64,000 bases of DNA from Zygnema cylindricum (taxonomy: Eukaryota > Streptophyta > Zygnematophyceae > Zygnematales > Zygnemataceae). The translations under genes were made by a program, and so were the position numbers. Each line of letters opens with the position of its first letter. The stretch's first letter is position 1. This document shows positions 22,345 to 32,171 of the stretch, piece by piece. The notes under the pieces were generated by a model. The model was not told the DNA's origin. It ran no database searches and was given only the letters and a program-made list of their open reading frames with translations. Location of the stretch: assembly GCA_037447655.1 (NCBI GenBank), contig JBBHKE010002950.1, positions 62,001-126,000 of the forward strand, written 5' to 3'.

Positions 22345-23184
22345 CTCCCTCCCCCCCCCCCCCAAAAAAAAAAGAAAAAATAAACAAAACAAAAAGAATC
22401 ATAATCAGTAAAAATGGATAACTTAATAGCAACAATTTAAGTAAGGATAGTGATAATAATAATTTCAATTTTAATGATAGTTTAAAAAAATTAAAACATT
22501 ACCAATCGTAATCATAATCAGAAATGGTTTCAAAATTTTCAAATCAGTATCACGAAATTTTGGAAACACCGTAAAATATTTAATTCTTGAAAGGACCTCC
22601 ACCATGAAATAAAATCATAATTACAACAAAAAAAAATAGAAAGTAAGAGTAGAAAGTAAAAGCAAAAATATAAATCTGAATTACAAATTATAAATCTGAG
22701 GTAAAAATTATAAATAGAAAAGTTTTGAAATTCAACATACTTCTATTTCAAATGAGGACCAGTACTTTTTCTACCCTTTGTAATAAAATACTTTTGTTTT
22801 TTCCTTTAAGACCATCATAACCTTCCAAAAACCATGTAAAAAACTCCTGAAAAACCCTGAAAAATTTCCTGAGTTTGTGAAACATGAAAACCGTACAATT
22901 TCCTTAGCCCTAAAAATGGAAACCCTATAATGGAAACCCTAAAAATGGAAACCCTAAAAACGGAACCTAAAAATGGGAACCCTATAATGGAAACACTAAA
23001 ACTGAAAGCCTAAAATAGACACCTTCAAACTGTCTAAAAAATAAAACCTAAGGAATAACCTCTAAAAGAAAAAAACACTTTAAAAAAAAATATAAAAAAA
23101 ATACAAAATAAAAACCATTCACATAAAACCCTTGAGGAACACCCTTCAGAAAAAAATAGAAAAAAACAAAAAAAAACTGAAAGG

Positions 23185-23234
<50 letters not shown>

Positions 23235-23241
23235 AAGAAAG

Positions 23242-23306
<65 letters not shown>

Positions 23307-23472
23307 AATTAAAAAAAAAAAAAAAAAAAAAAAAACGAAAGAAAGATTAAAAAGCAGGGATGTACCGAATTACAAAAACATAATAATAACAATAATAAAG
23401 ACAACAATAACAAAAATAATAACAATATTAAATAATAGTAATAAAAAAAAAGGTCAGAAAAAAATAACGTAC
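22345..23472. other. C1D intron 1 with short tandem repeats and a long A-tract
   Basis: AT-rich intron. It holds a tandem repeat of about 15-17 bp with core ATGGAAACCCTAAAA (about 22908-23015), which includes the telobox AAACCCTA, and a nearly pure A-tract at 23191-23334 that reads poly-T on the gene strand. Poly-C at 22351-22364 becomes the G-run at the acceptor. Confidence 0.85.
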
Positions 23473-23665
23473 CGCAAAAGAGAGAGTTGACTGCGTGGGC
23501 CACACACGTGTGGACACGTGCCATCTCCAGAGGCTCCAAGTGTTTGTCCATTTCCTTCATGTTCACACATAGAAACGACTGACAGTTCCGTTCAACGGCG
23601 TCCAAAGCGGTTTCGACATTTTTAAGCGCTTCCGTGACGTCACTTGGCAGTTGCAAACCAGCCAT
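23473..23665 (-). CDS. C1D: C1D/Rrp47-like nuclear nucleic acid-binding protein, exon 1
   Basis: C1D (Rrp47/Lrp1 in yeast) is a small nuclear protein of the Sas10/Utp3/C1D family that partners the exosome nuclease Rrp6 in rRNA and snoRNA processing; that role is family knowledge. The exon codes 64 residues starting MAGLQLPSDVTEALKNVETA. The family core is visible as LEPLEMARVHTCVAHAVNSL, matching the LDPLEQAKVDLVSAYTLNSM type of human C1D. The donor GTACGT follows at 23472. The ATG is the only one that gives the usual short N-terminus. With exons 2 and 3 about 101 residues are accounted for, against roughly 140-220 in the family, so at least one 3' exon is missing. It is divergent from the DUF427 gene about 1 kb away. 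Confidence 0.9.
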
Positions 23666-24697
23666 CTTCTTTAGTTATTCAAAATTTGTTTCGTCCAGAA
23701 AAGAAATCGAATAGTTCGTTTTCTTTCTCCTTTTCTTTTGTATAATACAGATTTAGTATGTTTTACGAAAAGACGAACCAGCTTTCAAGAGAAGGAGACG
23801 TACGACATTTTTGCTTTTTTTTTTTCTAGATTGGGTTGAAGGGTTGTTTGAGGAATTTTTCGTTGGAAGCTTCCTTTTGTACGGACGTTTCTAGTGAAGG
23901 TCCACGTCACCGAAAAAGACGCATATTGCCATTCGTCGTTATCAAATACTCCGTAACCATTCTAAAAAATAATCCGTACGAAAAGTACAGTACACCGTGT
24001 ATCGCTATTAGTGTTAATAATTTTTTCGCCACTTAAAAACATCTTTCCTTCGTACACACTTGTCCGATTTTCAAATTTGAAACCGCCTATCGTTAGCTGA
24101 GAATCTTACCTTTCAATCGCAACCGTCAGATCTACAATCGGACATATGTGTACGGAGAAAAAAAATGAAGAGACGAAAATAATTCAGCACTAATAGCGAT
24201 TCACGGTGTACTGTACCGTACATGGTGTACTGTACCGTACTGTAGAATACAAAGGACAAACGTGTACGAAATATCCCGAAACTTCTGCCGTAATTTCCGG
24301 AGAGGAAACTAAAAGGAAGCTTCCTTTCAAAACGACAAACGCCGCAGGTTATTTAAAGAAGCTCTTTTCCTTTTGGTTTCTCCAGCGCTCATCTTTTTCT
24401 TTCTTGACATCTTTTCTTTACCTTTCTTTCAAGAAAAAAGAGGTAAAAACATAACATATCTTTTCGATTATTTTGAATTCCTCCCTTCTTTATTACACGT
24501 TTTTCTAAAACTTCAAAAGAAAAACAAACGTAAAAAAAATATAAATAAATAATTAAATAAATAAAACAACTATCAAAACTATTCACCGGAAAAACTCTTT
24601 CTCCAAAATTTCCCTCATCTAACACACATCCTTGAAACTACAAGATTGTACGGAAGGATCTGCAGGTACGGGATTGTACGGAAGGAGCTGTACGGAA
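23666..24697. promoter_or_regulatory. Shared intergenic region of the divergent C1D and DUF427 genes
   Basis: One kilobase separates the two start codons and must hold both promoters and 5' leaders. A MITE occupies 23985-24215. No clear TATA box was found for either gene; short T-rich and CTT-rich tracts occur near both ends. Confidence 0.6.
23985..24215. mobile_element. GTACAGTACACCG-type MITE, copy M1
   Basis: About 230 bp with terminal inverted repeats GTACAGTACACCGTG-TATCGC at the left and GCGATTCACGGTGTACTGTAC at the right. The interior has a second inverted pair (CCGTACACACTTGTCCGATT against AATCGGACATATGTGTACGG). The same interior occurs in copies M4 (36736) and M8 (44685). Confidence 0.88.
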
Positions 24698-24816
24698 ATG
24701 GCGGAAGCATTGTGGAACGGAGTGGTGGTGGCGTCGACTCCCAAATTCGAATCGGTGGAGGGCAATGTGTACTTTCCGCCGGAGGCAATCAAGAAAGAGT
24801 ACTTCACGCCGAGCAC
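24698..24816 (+). CDS. DUF427 (PF04248) domain protein, exon 1
   Basis: Codes MAEALWNGVVVASTPKFESV, then EGNVYFPPEAIKKEYFTPS, the N-terminal half of a small single-domain DUF427 protein known in plants and bacteria; its function is not established. The exon ends with a split codon and donor GTGAGG (24817). An in-frame ATG 22 codons upstream (24632) exists, but the family usually starts just before the W-x-G motif, so 24698 is preferred. Joined to exon 2 the protein is 96 residues, the normal family length. Confidence 0.93.
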
Positions 24817-25518
24817 GTGAGGACAAAAACGCGCACATGATTTCCGGATTTCCCGCCGGAATTTCCGGAATTTTTGGGATCTTGGGCGATTTTTTGGGTT
24901 GTTTTTGAATTTTTGGGAAGATTCGAAATTTTTTGGGAAATTGGGAAATTTGGATTTTCCGGAATTTCCGGAACTTCGAAAATTTGGGAATTTTGGGAAT
25001 TTTGGGAATTTTGGGAATTTTGGGAATGTGGAGATTCGGAAATTTCTTCGTTTTTTGTTTTTCTTTTTTTTATCTTATTTTTTTTCTATTTTTGAAATTT
25101 GGGATTTCATTTTAGTTGAGGGATTTGTGGATCGGGTTTGGACTTGGATTTGGTTTTTTTAAATTTGAAATTTGAATTGTGTTTTTTAAAGTTTAATCTG
25201 AATTTAAAATACTGGCCTTGTTGGGATTTAAAGTTTCAAAAATAGAAAATTTAAATTTCAAATTTTAATTTTCCCTTTTTTTATTGTTATGAATTTGGGT
25301 TTTTTTTTTTTTCAGATTCACTCTGGGGTTATTTGTGTTTTTCTTTTTTTCATATTTTTTTGTAAAAAAAAAAAAAACATTTTCAGGTTTTTTGAACTTT
25401 AGTCCTGTGTCCTTAGTTCTTTTTTCTTTTTTCTTCTTCTTTTTTCTTTTCTCTTTTTGTTCATCCACTTATTCCTTTCTTTCTTTCTTTGTTTTTTTCC
25501 TTTTCTATTTTTGTCCAG
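24817..25518 (+). other. Intron of the DUF427 gene
   Basis: 702 bases from GTGAGG to TTGTCCAG. T-rich, with a tandem GGGAATTTTG repeat (about 24985-25030) and a T/C-rich tract before the acceptor. No coding content. Confidence 0.88.
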
Positions 25519-25690
25519 TACCACAACGGTGTGTGGATGGAAGGGCAAGGCGAGTTACTACTCTATCTCCGTTAACGGAGAACTGAACAAGGACGCCGCG
25601 TGGTTCTATGCGGACCCAAAACCAGCCGCAAAAAATATCAAGGACCACGTCGCCTTTTGGAAAGGAGTCCAGGTTGTGAAACAAAAGTAA
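25519..25690 (+). CDS. DUF427 domain protein, exon 2
   Basis: Completes the domain: TTTVCGWKGKASYYSISVNG, NKDAAWFYADPKPAAKNIKD, HVAFWKGVQVVKQK, stop at 25688-25690. The motifs C-x-WKG-x-A-x-YY, AAW-Y--P and HVAFW are typical of the family. Phase fits exon 1 (119 + 172 = 291 bases, 97 codons with the stop). No signal peptide or membrane segment is seen, so it is probably soluble. Confidence 0.95.
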
Positions 25691-25930
25691 ATAAATAAAT
25701 AGATAAGATAAAGAGAGGGAGATTGCGAGATAGGGAGAGTGGGAGAAAGGGAGAGGGGCATTTTGGGAAGGAGTCGCTTTTGGAAAGGAATCCAAGTTGT
25801 GAAACAAAAGTAAATTAGTTAAGGAGCTCGTCTTTGTGAATAGGTATAGGAGAGGGAGGGAGATAAGAGGAGAGGGAGAGAGGTGGAAAGAACATTTTTG
25901 AAAGGAGTTGAAGTAGTAAGAGAGAGAAAT
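25656..25930 (+). repeat. Partial tandem duplications of the DUF427 gene tail
   Basis: The exon end TTTTGGAAAGGAGTCCAGGT plus GTGAAACAAAAGTAAA is repeated as TTTTGGAAAGGAATCCAAGT with the same continuation and the same stop at about 25769-25815. A weaker third echo (TTTTTGAAAGGAGTTGAAGT) lies at about 25894. GA-rich spacers separate them. The duplicates are downstream of the stop and untranslated. Confidence 0.85.
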
Positions 25931-27194
25931 GTATCCATGTATGTATGTATGTATGTAGGAAGAATGGAAGGAAAGGAAGGGAAGGGGAGGAAGGAAAGGA
26001 AGGGAAGGAAGGAAAGGAAGCAAGAAAGTGACTGAGGATTTTATGTGTTTCTACTAATTTTGAAGGTTTTGCAATTTTTGAAGTTCGAGGTTTTCTACAG
26101 TTTTTGTGAAGTTTTAGAACAATTATTTCCATTTTTGTCTTATTTTTGTAAATTTGGGAACAAAGTCTAGTGAAAATTTTAAGAAAAATGGTATTATTGT
26201 TCTGTGATTGGGAATTGTTATTTTTTTTCCCTTTGTTGTCTTTTTGGTGACGTCGAGGGTTTTTTTAATTTTTTATTTATTTTATCTCACAGTATGTCCA
26301 AAGTCAGGATTCCTGTTTTTGTTCCTGTTAACCTTGTTTTTACGGTTTTTCCCTCGTTTATACTTTTTTTACCTGTTGGAAACTTTTTTTTCCCTTTTTT
26401 TTTTGACGGTGTTTCGTTATTAAGTGTTATTTTGTCTCTAGTGGGCAAAAAAAATGCCAAGAACTAAATTTGTAATATATGGATGTATAATAATGTCCAA
26501 CTTTATATATATATATATATATATAGCTTGTAGCCTAAAAATGTATTTCAGAAATATCTACTTGATTTCTAATTGTGTTAATTTAAACAAATTGAAAAAC
26601 AGTTATTGAACTGATCAAAGGTTTGTCAATGATTTGCCTTTTTTTCCCCTAAAGATACTTAAGCTTCCCTCTGTCCCTCTGTCCCTCCCCCTCTCTCTCC
26701 CTCTCCCTCTTTCTTCTCTCCCCCTCCCCTCCTTATCTTAATCTTGCACTGCCCCTCTCCCTCTCCCCCTCCCTTTTTTCCCTCTCTCTTTCTCTACCCC
26801 CTCGTGTTTTCTATTTTTGTCCCGTTTGTCAAACCGCCCATCCCTCATAAAGAATCATCAGTAAATATAGTGTAAAATAATGCAAAATACGATGTATAAA
26901 AATTAATAATTTATATCAATAAATTCGAAATTAGAATGCATAATACTAAATTTTTGAAAAAGAAAAGGCGAATCCTTTTCCACTCCCTTAAATGGTGTTG
27001 ATATTATTATTATACATTATTAAAATACAAATTATTTTACAACTTTTGGTCAAAAAAGCCTCAAAATATAGCATAGATACTAACTAATAAAACTAATTTA
27101 GTTTTTTTTTTTTTCTTATAGGGAAACATAATCAAAAATGTCATTCACTTTATTAAATAAGTTACCCATTTGTTATTATGGTTAAAAAATTATT
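25931..27194. other. AT-rich intergenic DNA with simple repeats
   Basis: Holds GTAT and GGAA microsatellites (25935-26030), a (TA)n run (26505-26524) and a CT-rich block (26660-26815). The rest is T- or A-rich. No gene seen. Confidence 0.6.
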
Positions 27195-27242
27195 ACTGTT
27201 GAAGAGACATTAGCATTAATTATACTAATTAAGGATCAATTA

Positions 27243-28165
27243 GTGGACGTCCTTCACACTTTGTTAGGTCGTGGACCTTTTGATCGCAAGTCTGGGCCTG
27301 CAGCCCGCATCCAGGCCTCTCTTCCAATGTCTGCAAGCAGTTTGGGTTTACTATCGACAGCCCGTGTTGCTCCCGCTGCTTATTTTGGAAATCGGTGCCT
27401 TGTTGCCTCCACTATTGTCTTTCGTTTTCTGGCTGGGGACACTTCTATTCTTGCTAGCGTTGTTCCTCGAGTTTCGGACGGTGTGCTCGCCTTCCAACGA
27501 ACCCATCTGGATGCATCTCGTTCTTTTCCTCCGGTCTCGTTCTCTTCCTCCTGCTGCTATTGTTGACATGCCGGTTCTTTCCACTCTTGTTACGACATCA
27601 GTTGCGCGTGTTCAGGAATCCATTTGTTGAAGAATCCATTTTTGGTCAGGTTGTCGCCGCTATTAAGACCGAGCTTCTCGAGGCGCTTCCTTATGATTCT
27701 TCTTCGAGCCCGACGACGTCCATTTGCTTCGTTGCTCCCACGGGGGCAAGTTGATTTCGGTGCATGATACGATTCGAGGCACCATTGCTACTATCGATTC
27801 CGAGGGGGGATTTTTTGTTTGTCGAGAGGTTTCCCACATTATTCCTTCGAGTCAGACATTGTTATGGATCGTCGACGTGTCCCCGAACTCACTCCTCATG
27901 CTCCTCCGAGATACGAGGTTGCTTTTCGTAGATTTTTAGTTATGTTGGGGTTTTCTTGATACATGTTGATCTTTCTTTTAGATGTTTCGTTTGTTGTTTT
28001 TTGTTTTTTTGGGTGTTTCCTGTTTACCTGCCACCTTTTCGTATTTTCGTTGCTTTTGCCTAGCTTATCCTTTTTTATTTTTCCCCCCACAGTTTTTCAG
28101 TTTTTGCATTGCTACTTCTTTTTGTTCCCATGGACTCAGATGGTTTACCATCGCACTTTTTAATA
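27243..28165 (+). pseudogene. RLE-type LINE fragment L1, 5' truncated and internally deleted
   Basis: The first frame reads GPAARIQASLPMSASSLGLL and ARVAPAAYFGNRCLV, a segment found downstream of the RT core in these elements. A short EPDDVHLLRCSHG (about 27708) is the end of the zinc motif. The endonuclease core is lost, and text homologous to L2 resumes as MDRRRVPEL (about 27865). The 3' untranslated end ATGGACTCAGATGGTTTACC...AATAAAGTC matches L2. Confidence 0.75.
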
Positions 28166-28338
28166 AAGTCAACCTTTTTTTTTTAGCTTATAGAATACAT
28201 AATTCTAATTAAGAGTATATACTACTAATTAAGAATACATGATACTAATTAAGAGTATATAATACTAATTAAGAGTATTTAACACTAATTAAGAATACAT
28301 AATACTAATTAAGAGTATATAATACTAATTAAGAGTAT

Positions 28339-29331
28339 ATGGCGGACTTAGCTTGGCTATTGGCTGTCCCTATCTTATCCACTCTTCGTTTCACCCCGGC
28401 TCAGTTCACGACGGCCCTCAGGTTCCTGATTGGCCTCCATCACCCACCTTTGCTTGGCTCACTTGTTTGCTCCTGTGGCCACGTTCTCGAGCCCGACGGG
28501 GTCCATTTGCTTCGTTGCTCCCACGGGCGATTCGAGACACCATCGCTACTATCGCTTCTGAGGGGGGATTTTCTGTTCGCCGGGAAGTCTCCCACATTAT
28601 TCCTTCGCGTCGGATTGATCTTGTATTACTTGATGGTGCGCGTCGTACATTTGGTGACATTGTTGTGGCGAACCCTACCTCAACTACAGTCGTCAACCAA
28701 GCGGCTCGGCATGTGGGAGTGGCCGCCCGTGACGCGGCTAAAAGGAAGGAGCGTGATTATACCCATCGCGATGCTATGGATGGCTTCATTCCGATGGCGG
28801 TCGAGATATTTGGTTGTTTGGGTGTGGCTTTGGATGAGTTTTTCCGTACTTGTGGTCGGCGCTCGTTCGAGAGGCGCGGACCTGGGAGCCCTTCTGTTTC
28901 ACTCTTTACTTATTTTTTTCGTCAACGTTTTTCCGTGGCCCTACAACGGGTGTTGGCTTCTATATTACTTCGATAGTCTATTACCGTTATGGATCGACGG
29001 CGTGTTCCGGAACTTCCTCCTCGTGCTCCTCCGGGATTCGGGGACCTACGTGGTTGCTTTCGGTATATTTTTAGTTATGTTGGGGGTTCTTTTTTTTTGT
29101 TTTTTTTTTTTTTTTACGTGTTAGATTTTTCCTTTGATGTTTTGCTTGCTGGGTTTTGCTTTTTAGGGTATTTTCGATTTCCTTGCCATCCTTTCGTATT
29201 TTCGTCGGTTTTGCCTTGATTTCCTTTTTGTTTATTCCCTTGTCATGTGGTTCTTTCAGTTTTAGAAATGCTACTTCATTTTGTTCCTATGGACTCAGAT
29301 GGTTTACCATCGCGCTTTTTAATAAAGTCGC
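28339..29331 (+). pseudogene. RLE-type LINE fragment L2 (zinc motif plus restriction-like endonuclease)
   Basis: Starts directly after the AT minisatellite (5' truncation) with MADLAWLLAVPILSTLRFTP. The zinc motif CSCGHVLEPDGVHLLRC is followed, after a -1 frame change near 28535, by the endonuclease part: IRDTIATIASEGGFSVRREV, RIDLVLLDGARRTFGDIVV, then KERDYTHRDAMDGFIPM. RID-x12-D corresponds to the K/R-P-D-x12-14-D/E motif of R2-type restriction-like endonucleases, with P replaced by I. A polyadenylation-like AATAAA ends the copy. Inactive. Confidence 0.8.
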
Positions 29332-29388
29332 CCCCCCGATATAATAATAATTAATAATACATAACACTAATTAAGAGTATGTAATACT

Positions 29389-29605
29389 TAATGTTGGGTA
29401 TCCGGTAAAGGAGGGGGGAGGGGGGGGTTTGAAATAAAAAATGACCTAGCGTTACTTCGATATATCGCGGTTGAAATGTATCGTGATTTCGGCCGATATA
29501 TCGCAGAAATATCGCGATATTGAGCTCCTTGATATATCGATTATCGGGTACCCAAATTTTGCTATTTATCGAATATCGGCATGGGGCCCTCCATACCCAA
29601 CAATA
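29389..29605. mobile_element. hAT-type MITE H1 (217 bp)
   Basis: Termini TAATGTTGGGTAT and ATACCCAACAATA, flanked by the perfect 8-bp duplication GTAATACT (29381-29388 and 29606-29613). The interior is rich in ATATCG motifs shared with H2-H5. Confidence 0.93.
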
Positions 29606-29660
29606 GTAATACTAATTAAGAATATAAAATACTAATTAAGAATATGTAATACTAATTTTG

Positions 29661-30880
29661 TGCAAAGAGACGAGGCAAATTGTAGTCCACTGCCTTAACT
29701 AGTGTCGCCATTAATAATATTAATAAAGTTTCTTAACACTATTTATGATTTAGTTCATTAATTGAAGATTTTTGGTTTTTAACTCTAACAAGGGTGGGCG
29801 ATAAATAGTGTTTGTTAAACGATATTTTGTAACTTTTGCTAAAAAAAAAAGCGGAAACCAAATTATGACAATACAGTTACTTTGATTTTAAATAAATAAA
29901 TAAATAAAAAAGCGATGAAGTATTATTCGAGTACACGAATAGAATTAAAAAAAAAAACAAAAGAGAATGAAACAAGAGATAAAACAAAAATATAATCAGA
30001 AAAAACTCCCAAAATAACAAACAAAAAACAACACTGGAACTGACTAGGTAAACTAACCTCTACCTCTCCCTCCACCTCTCCCCCTCTCCCCCTTTCCCCC
30101 TCTCCCCTCTCCCCTTCCCTCTCCTCCCCTCTCCCACCCCCCTCCCCCTCCCCCCTCCCCCCCCTCCTCCCTCTCTCCTCTCTCCAACTCCTAGCCTTAC
30201 TAAGTTTCCTACAAAAAAAAAAAAAAAAGGAACAAAAGGCTCCAAAAAATATTTACGGGCACACGAAAAAAACATTTTATCGAAGAAAAATATGGGGTAC
30301 AAAAATAAAATAACAACAGGGTTTAAATTAATTAATTTTCTCCGGATTCGGAAAAATTAAAATCTCAGAATGCAACAAAAAAAAAAGTTTTTCTCCGAAG
30401 TTTATCCCCTCTTTAAGAAAAGAAAAACAAAAAAAGGAAATAAAAAAAATGTAATTAAAAAAATTTATAAGCTAAAAAAAAGTGTAATTAAAAAAGAAAA
30501 TGTAACTTTAAAAAATAAAAAAAAGGGGATTAAAAGATTGTTACTGAAATTCAGATATCCTTTCTTGTATAATCGTTGAAGAAATCGGTTTATATGAAGA
30601 TCAGATCACCTCTTCATTTGTTGTCATAAAATCATTCTACCATTAAATCCTCGACTTCAAAATATCGGTACCATCAAAAAAAGTCGGAAGAAATGGCATC
30701 AGCAATCGGTCAGGGCGCGCATCAAAAGGCATCAACCGCGAAACGGCATCAGAACGAAAGAACAAAAAAGATTCGAGATTTCATCTTTGAATCCGTCAGA
30801 TTTCCATCAAAATCAGCAATTCGTCCAGTTTAATTTTAGATAACTCCATTTCTTTTAAACAAACAAAAAAAAAGTGGATC
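29661..30880. other. AT-rich DNA with CT-rich block, downstream of the NmrA exon
   Basis: Contains a pyrimidine-rich block (30058-30190) and A-rich low complexity (30370-30540). The missing 3' exons of the minus-strand NmrA-like gene could be here or further left, but none is recognisable. Confidence 0.5.
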
Positions 30881-30925
30881 TCAACAAAAATAAAAAACAT
30901 GGATGTCAAAAAAAAAATTTGATAC

Positions 30926-32005
30926 CTCTCTTGCTTCCTCGACTCCTGAATCGACAAGCTCAACAGTAAACCCTAACTTTTCCGAAAACAAATCGACGAT
31001 ATTCGATAGACTTAAAAGATCGGGACCAACAATTCGATAACCTCGGTTTTTATGTCTTTCATCACTACAAGATAAAATAGAAGCCGCGGCGTTTCCGACA
31101 TCTTTTAAAGAAACCGGAAGAGATAAACCGCCTTTTCCGACCCCGATAAACTTCTTTTTGAATCGAATATTGTCTCGATTTCGATAAACGTTTTCCATAA
31201 AATCGCTACATTCGAGTTGTGTCCAATGTAACCCTAATTTTTCCGCGTGTCGTCGAGATTTCATCCATTGTTTGTGAAATAAAAACTTTTCCTCTTCTTG
31301 AAATACTCCTCCGATGAGAACCACATGTTTAACGCCAAAAGAAGACGCCCCGTTTAAAAGAGAATTTACAATGTCGGACCGATTTTCCGACTGAGGAGCG
31401 ATAATAAACGCCTTTTCTATATTAGTAAAAGCTACATTGTGAGTGGAGGGATCCATGGCATCTAATCCAATCGAGATTTTGATGCTTGTGACATTTGAAA
31501 AATTGGGTTTTTCATCGACATTTGAAACATCGAAATTCGCGCTCTCGTTTTCGACATTTGAATCATGGGAAATTTTGATTTTTTTATTGGCATTTGAAAC
31601 ATCGGAAAAAATGTTTTTTTCTTCGACATTTGAAACATTGGAACTTATAGGGTTATTTTTTTCATCAACATTTGAAACATTATGTGTAAAATCAATCTCA
31701 TCTTTGCCATTTGAAACTTTGGAAATTTCCAATTTTTCATCGACATTTGAAACATTAGAAATTTTCCTCTCGTTTTCGACGTTTGAAATTTTTTCTTCGG
31801 AATTTGGAAAATAGGAAATGTTAATGTTCATATCCTTCATAGAGGAAGCAAAATTGAGAGCTTTTTCCTTCGACCGGAAAACAGCTCGAATCGAAACTTT
31901 ATCGGAAAATTTTTTAATAAGAGAATTTATGGCTTCTCCTCCGACTCTAGAACTTGCCATTACCACACAAACTTTTATTTTTTCATTAGAAGAGGTTATC
32001 TCCAT
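30926..32005 (-). CDS. NmrA-like NAD(P)-binding Rossmann protein, first exon
   Basis: NmrA-like proteins are soluble atypical short-chain dehydrogenases that bind NAD(P) and act as redox sensors or reductases; the substrate is unknown here. Exon 1 codes 360 residues. The N-terminus IKVCVVMASSRVGGEAINSL sits where G-x-x-G-x-x-G is expected but lacks the first two glycines. VSIRAVFRSKEKALNFASSM follows. A low-complexity block of about 110 residues built on NVSNVDEK-like units then interrupts the fold (residues ~68-180). The core resumes with AFIIAPQSENRSDIVNSLL, GVKHVVLIGGVFQEEE, LHWTQLECSDFMENVYRNRD and GYRIVGPDLLSLSNIVDLFS. The exon ends at donor GTATCA after EEARE. Later exons were not found. 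The start at 32005 is the first ATG before the beta strand. Confidence 0.85.
31465..31800 (-). repeat. Coding minisatellite inside the NmrA-like exon
   Basis: Eight or more units of 42-54 bases, each containing the gene-strand core ATGTTTCAAATGTCGAAGA or a close variant, keep the frame open and encode SNVxEK-type units of 14-18 residues. Other NmrA proteins have a short loop at this place, so this is an in-frame expansion. Confidence 0.9.
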
Positions 32006-32029
32006 AATAGAAATTGAAGAACCCCAAAA

Positions 32030-32170
32030 AACCTTAAAAAACCCTAAAAAAACCTAAAACAAACTTAAAACTCTAAAACCCTAAAAAGCCCTGAATCCTA
32101 AAACCCTAAAAAAACCCTAAAATAACCCGAAAAGCTGTAAAACAACTCTAAAAACCCTAAAAAAATCCTA
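32030..32170. promoter_or_regulatory. Telobox-rich 5' region of the NmrA-like gene
   Basis: About six AAACCCTA-type motifs within 140 bases just upstream of the start codon (TTTAGGGTT on the gene strand). Such teloboxes are common in plant promoters and leaders. The density here also fits a short interstitial repeat. Confidence 0.6.
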
Positions 32171-32171
32171 G

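Larger units (their letters stand above)
27195..29660 (+). repeat. AT minisatellite carrying several insertions
   Basis: Degenerate units of about 20 bp (TACTAATTAAGAGTATATAA) occur at about 27210-27240, 28185-28340, 29341-29388 and 29606-29660. Between them sit two LINE fragments and one hAT-type MITE, so the repeat either is their target or, for the LINEs, is partly their 3' tail. Confidence 0.85.

Noticed and set aside
20932-22468. Very long reading frames (421-486 codons) rich in P/S/L or G/R/E
   Set aside because: They are translations of the GGGA/GGAGGGA array in all frames. Only the short C1D exon at 22278-22333 is genuine coding sequence here.
23048-23350. Poly-Phe and poly-Lys reading frames
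   Set aside because: Products of the long A-tract in C1D intron 1.
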